From: Brachybacterium sillae
Lineage (GTDB): Bacteria > Actinomycetota > Actinomycetes > Actinomycetales > Dermabacteraceae
Direction: 5' to 3'
DNA length: 64,000 nt
Assembly (NCBI RefSeq): GCF_025028335.1
Contig: NZ_JAFEUW010000001.1
Coordinates: 248,001 to 312,000 of the forward strand
In this document: in pieces, positions 16,172-25,121 of the stretch
How positions within the stretch are numbered: the first letter of the stretch is position 1
Layout of the letters: each line of letters starts with the position of its first letter
Notes under the pieces: generated by a model
What the model was told of the DNA's origin: nothing
Seen by the model: only the letters and a program-made list of their open reading frames with translations
The model's database searches: none
Translations under genes and position numbers: made by a program

Positions 16172-16233
16172 GGCTCGTGGTCCTGCTGTGATGGGTGTTG
16201 TCAAGACATCCATATCTCAGAGGACCACGAGCC
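16172..16233. promoter_or_regulatory. Inverted repeat covering the ISL3 transposase translation start
   Basis: GGCTCGTGGTCCT (16,172-16,184) is perfectly complementary to AGGACCACGAGCC (16,221-16,233). The right arm ends one base before the transposase GTG at 16,235 and includes its likely ribosome binding site. Transcripts entering from outside would fold and hide the start, while a transcript beginning inside the loop would not. This matches the protection known for IS10 and IS50, here inferred from sequence only. Confidence 0.55.
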
Positions 16234-16234
16234 T

Positions 16235-17521
16235 GTGTATGAGAGTACTGGTCCGCAGCGTGATGCTGCGAGCACGATCTTCAACCTGCCCGACTACCGC
16301 GTCGTTGACGCGATCGACCTGTCCGACGGAGGGCGTCAAGTGGTGATCGCCTCGAGCGTCCCACCCGGGTGCCCGTCGTGCGGGGTGATCGCGACGAAGG
16401 TCCACTCCCGCCGGTCCCAGCACGTCCGGGACGTCCCCGTGGCCGGGACGGTTCAGGTGGTGTGGGCCAAGCGGCGCTGGTTCTGCCTCGAGCCGGCCTG
16501 CGCCCGGCGCACGTTCTGGGAAGCCACCGACCAGGTCCCCCGATACGCACGCTCGACCACCCGGCTGCGCGATCAGGTCGTCTCTGCGGTGATCACCTCG
16601 GGCCGGGCGGCCTCGGAAGTCGCTCAGGCCCATGGCGTCTCGTGGTGGCTGGTCCAGGCCGCGCTGGCGGCTGCCGCCGTGGCCCTGCCTGCCGTTGACG
16701 AGGTGCCGGTGACGCGCCTGGGCATCGATGAGCACCGCTACCGGTCGGTGCGCTGGTTCCGCACCGACGACGGTGTCTGGAGACGGTTCGAGCCCTGGAT
16801 GACGACCCTGGTCGACCTGACCACTGGGCAGGTCCTCGGTATCGTCGACGGCCGGGACTCCACCGCCGTCGGTACCTGGCTCGCCCAACGCTCCGAGCTC
16901 TGGCGGGAGCGGATCGAGGTCGTCGCCATCGATCCCTCAGCGGCGTTCCGCAAAGCACTGCGGACCTACCTGCCCCGCGCTGCGGTATCGGTCGACAAGT
17001 TCCACCTCGTCAAGCTGGGAAACGACACGGTCACCACTGTCAGGCAGCGCCTGGCCCGCACCCACCACGATCGTCGCGGTCGCAAGGACGATCCGGCCTG
17101 GGCGCACCGGATGCTGCTGCTGCGAGGCGCTGACACCCTCACCCCGCACGCCTGGGAGCGGCTCGAGGACGTGTTTGGCACCGATGACCCCACCGACGAG
17201 CTCTCCGCCGCCTGGGGCATCAAGGAGCAGCTCCGCCGCCTGCTGGCCACCGACACCCTGGCCCAGGCCTGGAACGAACGGATGCGGATGGGCTACTTCG
17301 TCCAGATCGCGAACATTCCCGAGGCGACCAAGCTCTACGACACCATCGTGACCTGGTGGGACGCGATCGAGGTCCTCATCCTCACCGGCAAGACCACCGC
17401 CCGGGTCGAGGCAGCGAACACGGGCATCAAGAACATCAAACGCACCGGCCGCGGCTTCCGCAACGCCGAGAACTACCGGATGCGTATCCTGCTGACCAGC
17501 GCCGCGAGAACCGCAGCGTGA
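16235..17521 (+). CDS. ISL3-family transposase, complete
   Basis: The 428-residue DDE transposase starts at GTG 16,235. It shows an N-terminal zinc-binding region (CPSC near 46-49, CLEPAC near 88-93), a helix-turn-helix region near 110-150, the first Asp in GIDEHRY near 165, the second in VAIDPSAAF near 232, and the Glu in RVEAANTGIKNIKRTGRG near 391. It differs strongly from the ISL3 portion of the hybrid transposase, so the two belong to different ISL3 subgroups. There is no sign of inactivation. It could act in trans on the fragment at 15,989 only if the termini are similar enough. Confidence 0.93.
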   Translation: MYESTGPQRDAASTIFNLPDYRVVDAIDLSDGGRQVVIASSVPPGCPSCGVIATKVHSRRSQHVRDVPVAGTVQVVWAKRRWFCLEPACARRTFWEATDQVPRYARSTTRLRDQVVSAVITSGRAASEVAQAHGVSWWLVQAALAAAAVALPAVDEVPVTRLGIDEHRYRSVRWFRTDDGVWRRFEPWMTTLVDLTTGQVLGIVDGRDSTAVGTWLAQRSELWRERIEVVAIDPSAAFRKALRTYLPRAAVSVDKFHLVKLGNDTVTTVRQRLARTHHDRRGRKDDPAWAHRMLLLRGADTLTPHAWERLEDVFGTDDPTDELSAAWGIKEQLRRLLATDTLAQAWNERMRMGYFVQIANIPEATKLYDTIVTWWDAIEVLILTGKTTARVEAANTGIKNIKRTGRGFRNAENYRMRILLTSAARTAA

Positions 17522-17685
17522 ATACCCGCCACAGCAGACCCATTCACCACGAACCACGAAGAGCCTGATTCCTGGATCATCTCGCTTCCCCAGCAGGTGC
17601 TGGATTCAGCGTGTCCAAGAACCGGGGTCAAGCCCCCCTGTGCCCAGCCCCGCGGTACGTCGGCGCAATGTGAAAGGACCTCCCC

Positions 17686-18180
17686 ATGGTGTCCCACGAA
17701 CGAGGTCAGGTGCTGGCCCTGCTGGGCATCTTCGCCCTGCATAACGTGGAAGAGATCATCCACCTGCCGCGGGACCGCGCCCCACTGCCCGTCTGGGCCG
17801 TACGGCGCGGCCCGTGGGCGGACACACCCTCCTACGCGGTGGCCACCGGGCTCTTAACAGTGGCAGTCAGTGCCGCATCCATCGCCGGGATCCGAGCGCA
17901 CGGCCTTCGCCGCGGCGTCCTCCTGGGAGGACCCTCCGCGGCACTGCTGGGGAATGCCGCCTCGCACATGGCGCGGGCACTCCTACAGCGCCACTACAAC
18001 GGTGGTCTTGCGACGGCGCCGGCGATGGCTCTGCTCGCCGGGAGGGTCTTTGCCTCAGGAACGCGCTCGATCGGCCCGTCCGCTCATAGGTGCACTTTCA
18101 TCGCGGCAAATCTGGCGGCCGTCCCCGCAATCATCGGCGCCCTCCTCGCCGGGCGCGTTCTGACACGCATGAATGCATAA
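17686..18180 (+). CDS. HXXEE domain membrane protein
   Basis: The 164-residue protein carries the HXXEE family signature as HNVEE near residue 19, inside a hydrophobic N-terminal helix. Further hydrophobic segments lie near 50-70, 78-95, 107-122 and 140-158, so it should be an integral membrane protein. The family's function is not established. The start ATG has an AAAGGA ribosome binding site. It is the last gene of the accessory region, between the ISL3 element and the tRNA-Leu gene, and is followed by a hairpin terminator. Confidence 0.8.
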   Translation: MVSHERGQVLALLGIFALHNVEEIIHLPRDRAPLPVWAVRRGPWADTPSYAVATGLLTVAVSAASIAGIRAHGLRRGVLLGGPSAALLGNAASHMARALLQRHYNGGLATAPAMALLAGRVFASGTRSIGPSAHRCTFIAANLAAVPAIIGALLAGRVLTRMNA

Positions 18181-18182
18181 AA

Positions 18183-18208
18183 CGCCCCCGTTCGTCTGAA
18201 CGGGGGCG
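18183..18208 (+). terminator. Hairpin terminator after the HXXEE gene
   Basis: CGCCCCCGTTC (18,183-18,193) pairs with GAACGGGGGCG (18,198-18,208) around a 4-base loop. It is a stable GC-rich hairpin between the HXXEE gene and the convergent tRNA-Leu gene and may serve both directions. There is no T tract, as is common in actinobacteria. Confidence 0.75.
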
Positions 18209-18221
18209 CCATGAGTGTCTG

Positions 18222-18310
18222 TGGTGTCCGAGGGGGGACTTGAACCCCCACGCCCTAATACGGGCACTAGCACCTCAAGCTAGCGCGTCTGCCAATTCCG
18301 CCACCCGGAC
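18222..18310 (-). tRNA. tRNA-Leu (GAG)
   Basis: The minus strand folds into a class II tRNA. The acceptor arm starts GTCCGGG and closes with CTCGGAC, followed by A and an encoded CCA. The D arm holds AATTGGCAGA. The anticodon arm is CTAGC-TTGAGGT-GCTAG with anticodon GAG, and the T arm holds GGTTCAAGTCC. The long variable arm (GCCCGTATTAGGGC) fits leucine. Its 3' end faces the accessory region, the usual orientation at tRNA-borne integration sites. Confidence 0.96.
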
Positions 18311-18434
18311 GAGTGGCCGCGTGATGCGACGGATAGACCCTAGCACGGCCCGGCCGCCGCCGGGACGTTTCCGCAGGACATCCGCGGGCTTCGTGAGCAC
18401 CATCACCCGCGGCGCCGCCCGCGGGCGGCACCGG

Positions 18435-18929
18435 TCACCGCGGCCTGCGGCGCCGGGAGACCAGCCGCGGGCGGCGGGCATCGGCGGCCGCCAGCAGATG
18501 GAGCACCGAGAGGATCTGCTGACGCAACCCCACCACCGGCATCTCGTCACCCTTCCCGACCGAAGCGGCCCGCGGCAGGCTCGCCTCCAGATCCTGCAGG
18601 CAGGCGGCGGCCAGGCCCCGCAGCGCCGGGTCCACACCGGCCAGCTGACCGCTCGGCACCGTCGCGAGCCGCGTCAGCACCTCGCTGAGGTCCCGCTCCG
18701 CCGGGCGCCGCCGCGGGGTGCGCAGCAGCAGTTCCGCCCGGGCGGCCTGCGCCAGTGCCGTGCACCGGCGCAGCTCCTCCCGCAGCTGTGGGTCCGCCGG
18801 ACCCACCAGGCGCAGCTCCCCCGCCGCGCCGTTCAGGCGCGTCACCGCACCCCACCCCTGGTCTCGCATCGCACCCGGTGTCGACATCGTCGTCGATCCT
18901 CCCGGACGCGGGGTCTGAACCGTGGACAT
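18435..18929 (-). CDS. Hypothetical protein, not recognised
   Basis: The frame is open from 18,980. The ATG at 18,929 has a strong GGAGGAGAG ribosome binding site and gives 164 residues. A -10-like TAAAAT lies at 18,998-19,003 in an unusually AT-rich patch. The product is Arg/Ala/Leu-rich, mostly helical and soluble, with a basic tail (SRRRRPR). No motif or membrane segment is seen. The helical centre with repeated LL-AA pattern suggests a coiled bundle. Coding character matches the core genome. No function can be assigned. Confidence 0.6.
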   Translation of the reverse strand: MSTVQTPRPGGSTTMSTPGAMRDQGWGAVTRLNGAAGELRLVGPADPQLREELRRCTALAQAARAELLLRTPRRRPAERDLSEVLTRLATVPSGQLAGVDPALRGLAAACLQDLEASLPRAASVGKGDEMPVVGLRQQILSVLHLLAAADARRPRLVSRRRRPR

Positions 18930-19146
18930 CTCTCCTCCTGCGCCCCTCCGATGCACCGCACCATCACCTCCGGTGGCCACCTCGAAGCGTCCCCCTGATT
19001 TTACGTTTTCTTTGCCGTGAGGGCCAGTAAGACGCGCCTACGATCCCGAGCGGTCGGCGCCAGGACCCTCCGCCCCGCACTCCGGCTGCCGGGCCACCTC
19101 GCACGCCCCGCCCGGCCACCGCCCCGGGGGTGGGAGGATGCCAGGC

Positions 19147-19632
19147 ATGTTCCATCTCGTCCTGCACGAGCCGCGCATCGCCGGCAACACCGGCAACGCC
19201 ATCCGCCTGGCCGCGGTCACCGGCGTGCGGCTGCACCTCGTCGAGCCCCTCGGTTTCGACTTCGAGGACGCGAAGCTGCGTCGCGCCGGCCTCGACTACC
19301 ACGACCTCGCCACCACCACCGTGCACCCCGACCTCACGCACCTGTGGCAGGAACTGCCCACCCAGCGGGTGTTCGCCTTCACCGCCCACACCAGCGTCGA
19401 CTTCCAGGACATCGCCTACCGTCCCGGGGACGTGCTGCTGTTCGGCGCCGAACCCACCGGGCTGCCCGACGAGGTGCTGCACCACGAGCGCGTCACCGCC
19501 CGGGTGCGGATCCCGATGCTCCCGGCGCGGCGCTCCCTGAACCTCGCCAACGCCGCCTCGATCGCCGTGTATGAGGCGTGGCGGCAGAACGGCTTCGCCC
19601 ACTCCGCCCTCGGTGAAGACCTGCCCGTCTGA
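19147..19632 (+). CDS. trmL: tRNA (cytidine(34)-2'-O)-methyltransferase
   Basis: TrmL methylates the 2'-OH of the wobble nucleotide in tRNA-Leu isoacceptors. The 161-residue SpoU-class protein has the knotted-fold motifs EPRIAGNTGNAIRLAA near the N-terminus, LLFGAEPTGLP near 97-107 and IPMLPARRSLNLANAASIA near 120-138. The C-terminal SLNLANAASI segment forms the trefoil knot and cofactor site. The start at 19,147 is preferred over ATG 19,138, because the GGGAGG ribosome binding site touches the first ATG but is correctly spaced from the second. It stands alone, convergent with the S8 protease gene. Confidence 0.93.
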   Translation: MFHLVLHEPRIAGNTGNAIRLAAVTGVRLHLVEPLGFDFEDAKLRRAGLDYHDLATTTVHPDLTHLWQELPTQRVFAFTAHTSVDFQDIAYRPGDVLLFGAEPTGLPDEVLHHERVTARVRIPMLPARRSLNLANAASIAVYEAWRQNGFAHSALGEDLPV

Positions 19633-19664
19633 GCGTCCTCCCCCGCGCCTGCTCCTGGACATGA

Positions 19665-19700
19665 CGACGGGCGCCCCTCCCGCAGGAGGAGCGCCCGTCG
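19665..19700. terminator. Bidirectional hairpin terminator between trmL and the protease gene
   Basis: CGACGGGCGC plus CCTCC on the left pairs with GGAGG plus GCGCCCGTCG on the right around a 4-base loop, with one bulged mismatch. It lies between two convergent genes and can stop both transcripts. Confidence 0.8.
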
Positions 19701-19727
19701 TGCCCGATCACCTCACCGGGGCGGGGC

Positions 19728-22426
19728 TCACTTCACCCGGCCGGTCTTGCCTGTCTGCACCGTGAACTGCGGCGAGGTCCAGGTCTCCCAATGTTCCGGG
19801 TTGGACTCGTCACCCTGCGCCTTCAGCGCCCGCAGCTGCAGCACATAGGTGCCGTCGCCGGCGGCGTTGACGGTGCCGTTGGGCTTGGTCACCCCGCCGT
19901 CCCACTGGTAGACGGCGACGTCCCCGTTGCGGCCCAGGCTCGCGGCGCCGTCAATCACCTCGGCCCGCGGGTGCACCGCCTTCAGGCGACCGTTCGGCAT
20001 CACCCGGTAGGCCCGCACCTCCAGGCGCTGCACCGGATACGCCAGGTAGTAGGTGATCGTCGGCACATCACCGTCGCGCAGGGTGTAGGTGTGGCCGTCC
20101 TCGCCGATCAGCTCCAGCTGACCGTCGGGCGTCACCGCCGCCAGCGACGGCAGCCCCATCCCGGCGTCCGCCAGTGCCGTCAGCGCCTGGTAGTCGCCCG
20201 AGAGGCCACCGAACGGCACCACCAGGTCCTCGGTGTCATTGGTGAAGGTCAGCCAGCCGCCGTAGATGACGCCGTCGACGCCCAGCTCCTCCCCCAGCGT
20301 GACATCCACGCTCGCGGTGCCGCGTGCGGGCACGGTGATCGTCTCGGCCGACGGGCGGGCGATGCCCTGCGCGGTGGAGAACTCCGGGTCGTAGGTCGGC
20401 TCACCGGTCGCCACCCCATGGCGCACCCCCACCGCGTAGGTGACGGGCGCATCGGAGGTGTTCTGGACCGTCACGGTGACCGTGCGCAGACCCTGCTCAC
20501 CCTCCCCCAGCGAGATGCTCACCGGCTCGATCCGGGAGGTGGTGTGCACCGCCTCAACCGCATCCAGCAGGCCGGCACCCTGGCGGTGCACCGGCTCCAG
20601 GAGACCCTGGCCCGGCAGCAGCGAGAAATCCAGCGGATCGGCGGTGTTCATGAACGCCGCCTTCACCTGCGCCGGGGTGCGGTCCGGGTGGGCCTGCAGC
20701 AGCAGCGCCGCCGCGCCCGCCACATGCGGGGCGGCCATGGACGTACCCGAGAGGTTCGCGTGCCCGCCCCTCTCCAGCGGGTAGGTGGACCAGATCTGCC
20801 CACCGGGCGCCGCGAGATCCGGCTTCAGCGCCAGATCCGCCGCCAGACCGTAGGAGGAGAAATCCGACACCAGCCCGGCGCCCTGGTTCTCCACGATCGT
20901 GGTGCCCTCCTGCCACTGCAGGGTCAGGGCCTCACCCGCCGCCAGCCGCTCCTGCGCGGCCAGACCGTCGGCCTGGGAGATCATCACCACCGGGATCGAG
21001 ATCGCCGGGTCCCCGGCGACGGTCGGCGAGAGCATGCCGGGGCTGTTGTTGTACAGCACCACCGCGTCATAGCCGGCCTGCTGCGCCGCCAGGGCCTTCT
21101 CCCGGAAGGTGCAGGAGCCGCGTTCGATCAGCAGGGCGGTGGCCTCGGCCGGGGCGGGGGCCAGCGCCGACGGGTCGCAGGCCTGCGCGGCCGGTGTGCC
21201 GGGGGCACCGGCGGAGACGAGGGCGAGGCTGCCGCTGGTCGGTGGCTCCGCGGCACCCTCGGCCGGGGCGATCGGGGCATCGACCCCGCCGATCGTGGCG
21301 TAGGCGGTGCGGGCGTGGGTGTTCTCCACCGACGCCACCGTGATCACGTCGTGCGCGACACCGGGGGCACCCCCGGAGAAGGTGCCGACGGCCCCTTCGT
21401 TGCCGGCGGAGACCACCATCACCACGCCGCGCCCAGTCAGCTCGTTCGCCAGCTGCGCGGTCGGGTAGTCCGACCACGTCAGCAGCGGGACGCCGAGGGA
21501 CATGTTGATCACGTCGGCGCCGTCGGCGGCGGCCCGTTCCATCGCCTGCAGGATCACGTCGGTGTCGCTGGTGCCCTCGCAGCCGAAGATGCGGTACGAC
21601 AGCAGCTGGGCGTCCGGGGCGGCGCCGGTCACCTCCCCGTCGGCGCCGATGATGCCGGCCACGTGGGTGCCGTGGCCGCCGCGGTCATCGGGGAAGGCGT
21701 CGGGCGTCGCGGCGAACTGCGGATCGGGGAACTCCGAGTTGTAGTCGTCACCCACGAAGTCGTAGCCGCCGACCACGCGGCTGTTGGGGAAGTCGCGGCG
21801 CTCGTCGTTCACGCCGCTACCACCGAGGTCCGGGTTGTTGTAGTCGGTACCGGAGTCGATCACCGCGACCTTCACACCCTTGCCGGTGAGGCCGTCGACC
21901 CGCTGCACGGTGTCGACGCCGGTCAGGGCGTTCTGGTACTCGTCCTGCGGCTGGGCACCACCGGTGGGCGTCGGCGCGTCCACGCGGTACACCGGGTACA
22001 CGGCCTCCACCCCCGGCAGGGCGCGCAGGGCCGCGGCGGAGCGGGCATCGGCGCGGACGCTGAGACCGTTCCACGCCGTCGAATGGCGGGCGGTGACGGA
22101 GACGTCGATGCCCTGGGTGCGGGCGGCATCCTCCACGCGCTTGTGGTCACGCTGGATGGTGGCGGCCTTGCCGCCGCGCATCGTGGACGGACCGGCGACC
22201 TTCACCAGCCACTTGCCCGCCACCTGGTCCTGGGCGGTGACGCCCTTCGGAGGGCGGGCTGGTGCACCGGGGCACCGAGCTCGGAGGCCGAGCCCAGCGC
22301 ATCCCCCGGGCCCTCGGCGAGGGCCGGCGCAGAGGTGAGCATGGCCGCGGCGAGCACCGCGGCCGCTCCCCCGGCGCCGAGACGGCGGGCCAGGACGGAT
22401 CGGGAACGACGGGGAGTGGACGACAT
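19728..22426 (-). pseudogene. Secreted subtilisin-like (S8) serine protease, frame broken after the signal peptide
   Basis: From ATG 22,426 (ribosome binding site GAGGAG) the frame encodes a clear signal peptide, with a basic start, AAAVLAAAMLTS and an ALA cleavage site. About 60 codons in, the frame shifts. One additional C near 22,245-22,252 joins it to the protease frame and gives exactly 900 codons. The protease part has an I9-like propeptide, the catalytic Asp in VIDSGTDY, His in GGHGTHVAG and Ser in GTSMAAPHVAG. A PA domain is inserted before the Ser block (CDPSALAP to YNNSPG), and Fn3-like domains fill the C-terminal third. The lesion sits in a small perfect hairpin (GCCCT-CCGA-AGGGC), so polymerase or base-calling slippage is plausible. 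If real, no protein would be exported. Confidence 0.85.
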
Positions 22427-22525
22427 CGTCTGCTTCTCCTCAGGGTCAGGGACGGGACGGCCTCGCGGGACGCCGGCGTCCGCGGCGAGGGTGGGCCTAT
22501 TCCACCACACACTCTGTGCCGTGCG

Positions 22526-23404
22526 TCACGTCGTTCCGGCGGCGTGTCCGGCGCGCGCCTGCAGTTCCGCCAGCGCGGCCGCCCGCATGGCCGTGAGTGG
22601 TGCCGGTCCGTGGCCGGTCATCCGCTCCACCTGGCGGCCAGCCTGGTGCAGCAGCATCTCCAGGCCGCTGATCACCTGCACCCCCTGATGCGCCGCATGG
22701 GCGGCCAGCGGGGTGGGCCACGGGTGGTACAGCACGTCGAACAGCACAGGCGCAGGAAGCAGCCACCCCCCCGGCACCCCGTCGAGGATCCCCAGCAGGG
22801 CCTGCGCCCCGGGGGCGGCCAGGGCGCTGACCACCACGTCGACCTCACCCGGCGGCAGGGGGGCCGACCACGGCACGCCGCGGGCGTCGACACCGTCTCG
22901 CTGAGCCCCGGCGATGACCTCCGCGGCGCGTTCGGGGGAGCGAGCCCCCACCCACAGCTGCGTCACCCCCAGCTCGAGCAGCGCGGCGACGGCGCTGTGG
23001 GCGGTGGCCCCGGAACCCCACAGCAGGGCGCTGCGCGGCGTCGTGACCCCGCCCTCGGTGAGGGCCGTGACGATCCCCGCCACATCATGGTTCTCCGCCC
23101 GCCACGGCTCTCCCGGCGCCGGCCGCAGCAGGGTGTTCGCCACGCCCAGGCGGCGTGAGAGCTCATCGGCCTCGGCCGCCAGCGCCAGTGCCTCCGCCTT
23201 CAGCGGCATGGTGACACTGACCCCGGTGAGTTCCGCCCCCGGCCCGCCGGGAGCAAGAGCCTCCGCGAGAGCACCGGCCGGGACGCGCAGCGCGTCGTAC
23301 CGTCCCTCGACACCGAGCTGCCGGTATGCGGCGCGGTGCATCACGGGGGACAGCGAATGCGCGATCGGGTCTCCGACCACCGCGCAGCGCAGGGCGGGCT
23401 TCAT
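22526..23404 (-). CDS. aroE: Shikimate dehydrogenase
   Basis: AroE reduces 3-dehydroshikimate to shikimate with NADPH in aromatic amino acid synthesis. The 292-residue protein has the substrate motif HSLSPVMHRAAY near the N-terminus, the catalytic Lys in TMPLKAEA, and Asn and Asp in VANTLL and NHDVAGI. It also has the nucleotide-binding loop GSGATAHSA (Gly-Ser-Gly-Ala-Thr in place of GAGG) and a C-terminal GLEMLLHQAGRQ. The ATG at 23,404 overlaps the mltG stop by 4 bases, which decides the start against the longer frame. It is the last gene of the alaS-ruvX-mltG-aroE run. Confidence 0.93.
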   Translation of the reverse strand: MKPALRCAVVGDPIAHSLSPVMHRAAYRQLGVEGRYDALRVPAGALAEALAPGGPGAELTGVSVTMPLKAEALALAAEADELSRRLGVANTLLRPAPGEPWRAENHDVAGIVTALTEGGVTTPRSALLWGSGATAHSAVAALLELGVTQLWVGARSPERAAEVIAGAQRDGVDARGVPWSAPLPPGEVDVVVSALAAPGAQALLGILDGVPGGWLLPAPVLFDVLYHPWPTPLAAHAAHQGVQVISGLEMLLHQAGRQVERMTGHGPAPLTAMRAAALAELQARAGHAAGTT

Positions 23405-24588
23405 CCGCGTTCGGAGGCCCGGCGGCGCCACTCGGCGACGTTCTTGTCGTGCTCCGACTTCGTCGCGGCGAACTTCGTCTCCCCGGTCTGCGTGTCCACG
23501 GTGACCCAGTACAGCCAGTTGCCCTCCGGCGGATCCAGCACCGCGTCGATGGTGGCGGCTCCCGGGTTGGAGATCGGGCCGATCGGCAGACCGTCGACCT
23601 GGTACGTGTTATACGGCGACTGGCGGGCGCGATCGGCCGGGGTGGTGCTGACCTCCTTCTTGCCCGTCATGTACGCGACGGTGGAGTCCAGCTGGAGACG
23701 CATGGGATGACCGCCGGCCTCCCCGACACCCTCCAGGCGGTTCTCGATGGTGCGCGCCACCCGGCCGTAGTCCTCCGGGGTGCGGGCCTCCTTCTCGGCG
23801 ATCGAGGCGATGGTGAGCACCCGGTGCTGGTCCTCCGCCGTGACGCCGCGATTCTCCATCTGGGCCTGCATCTGCGCGGCCATGGTGGTCAGCACGTCCT
23901 GCGCGGTGGCGTCCTCCGGGAAGTCGTAGCGGCCGGGCCACAGGTAACCCTCGGCGCTGTTCGCCGGGTTCTCCGGGATGCCCAGGGAGCGGTAGTCCTC
24001 CACCGCGGTCTCGAAGTCCTCGACGGGGATACCCGTCTCCTTGGCCAGGAACGGCAACAGCTCGGTCAGACGCATGCCCTCCGGGACGGCCACCCGCACC
24101 CCCGCGACACTCGCGGGGTCCATGAGGGCGTCGAGCGCGTCCTGGGAACTCATCTGCTTCTTCAGGCGGTAGGCGCCCGGGGAGATGCCGCCGGCCTCCG
24201 GCGTGTTCGCGAAGAGGGTCACGAACGGGCCGGTGCTGAGGATGACGTCGTTCTCCTTCAGGGTGGAGGCGATGTCGGCACCGGTGTCGCCCGGCTCCAC
24301 CGTCACCACGACCTCCCCGGTGCCGGGGCCCGGATAGTCGGTGGGGGTCTGCTCCGCCACCTGCACGTTGCCCGTCACCCAGCGGTAGCCGTACAGGCCA
24401 CCGGCCAGCAGTGCCCCCACCACGGCCAGCACCAGCAGCGCCGGGAGCAGGGTGCGCAGGGGGTTGCTGCGACGGCGTTCACCGCGTCGTCGGCCCCGGC
24501 CGGAGCGGTCGGCGTCACGGCGACGATCCTCCTGGTCGGCGGCCAGCTCGTCGAAGGCGCTCGGGCCGTCGTGGTGGGGGTCGGTCAT
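23401..24588 (-). CDS. mltG: Endolytic murein transglycosylase
   Basis: MltG cleaves nascent glycan strands at the membrane and helps set their length. The 395-residue protein has a cytoplasmic, charged N-terminus (Asp and Arg-rich to about 50) and one membrane helix (LLPALLVLAVVGALLAGGL, near 55-75). The extracellular YceG domain carries the catalytic Glu in IASIAEKEA near residue 261 and the DGLPIGPISNPG motif. It overlaps ruvX and aroE by 4 bases each, so the genes are co-translated. The coupling of cell-wall, DNA and shikimate genes is the usual actinobacterial arrangement. Confidence 0.94.
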   Translation of the reverse strand: MTDPHHDGPSAFDELAADQEDRRRDADRSGRGRRRGERRRSNPLRTLLPALLVLAVVGALLAGGLYGYRWVTGNVQVAEQTPTDYPGPGTGEVVVTVEPGDTGADIASTLKENDVILSTGPFVTLFANTPEAGGISPGAYRLKKQMSSQDALDALMDPASVAGVRVAVPEGMRLTELLPFLAKETGIPVEDFETAVEDYRSLGIPENPANSAEGYLWPGRYDFPEDATAQDVLTTMAAQMQAQMENRGVTAEDQHRVLTIASIAEKEARTPEDYGRVARTIENRLEGVGEAGGHPMRLQLDSTVAYMTGKKEVSTTPADRARQSPYNTYQVDGLPIGPISNPGAATIDAVLDPPEGNWLYWVTVDTQTGETKFAATKSEHDKNVAEWRRRASERG

Positions 24589-25121
24589 GAGGTCTCCTGT
24601 TCGGATGCGCCGGGGGCCTCGAGCGTCCCGGTCCCGTCCACGAGCTCCCCGGTCGGTCGTCCGGTGGATCGCTCCTGGTCGAGGGCCTGCTGAAGGATCA
24701 TCACCGCGGCCACCTGATCCACGACCGAACGGTGCTTGCGGCCCGCCCGGCCCGCGCCATGCAGGGCCCGATGGGCCGACACCGTGGTCAGGCGCTCATC
24801 GACGAGCCGGACCTGGGCCGCGGAGCCGACCCCGCGCAGATGCCCGAGAAGCTCCGTGCAGAACGCGCGTGCCTTCTGCGCCGCCGCACCTTCCGTTCCG
24901 TTCATCGAGCGCGGCAGCCCGACCATGATGACATGCACGTCCTCGTCCGCCGCCACCCTGGCGACCGACTGAGCGGCGGTGTCGCGCGGCAGGGTCTCCA
25001 CCGGGGTGGCGAGCAGACCATCGAGGTCACTGCGCGCCAGGCCCACGCGGACGTCACCGACGTCCACCCCCAACCGGGTGTGACGGGCGGGGAGCTGCGG
25101 GCCGTCGGGGTCGCTGCTCAT
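24585..25121 (-). CDS. ruvX: Putative pre-16S rRNA nuclease / Holliday junction resolvase-like YqgF
   Basis: The 178-residue YqgF protein has an RNase H-like fold with the first acidic motif LGVDVGDVRVGLARSD, a central VGLPRSMNG loop, and the later acidic motifs VDERLTT and VVDQVAAVMILQ. Family members process 16S rRNA precursors; the resolvase name is historical. Start and stop overlap alaS and mltG by 4 bases. The C-terminal 35 residues (Thr/Gly/Glu-rich) extend beyond the domain and look disordered. Confidence 0.92.
   Translation of the reverse strand: MSSDPDGPQLPARHTRLGVDVGDVRVGLARSDLDGLLATPVETLPRDTAAQSVARVAADEDVHVIMVGLPRSMNGTEGAAAQKARAFCTELLGHLRGVGSAAQVRLVDERLTTVSAHRALHGAGRAGRKHRSVVDQVAAVMILQQALDQERSTGRPTGELVDGTGTLEAPGASEQETS

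Larger units (their letters stand above)
16121..17565 (+). mobile_element. Intact ISL3-family insertion sequence
   Basis: The terminal inverted repeats are GGCTCTTCACGGTTCGTGGT at 16,121 and, from the other end, GGCTCTTCGTGGTTCGTGGT ending at 17,565. They differ at two of 20 positions. The element is 1,445 bp and holds one complete transposase gene. ISL3 elements normally make 8-bp target duplications. Here the flanks (ACTTTCGC on the left, TGATTCCT on the right) do not match, so a deletion or recombination followed insertion, or the left side came with the neighbouring fragment. Confidence 0.9.

Noticed and set aside
16113..17573. 8-bp target duplication around the intact ISL3 element
   Set aside because: The flanking octamers ACTTTCGC and TGATTCCT do not match, so no duplication can be claimed.
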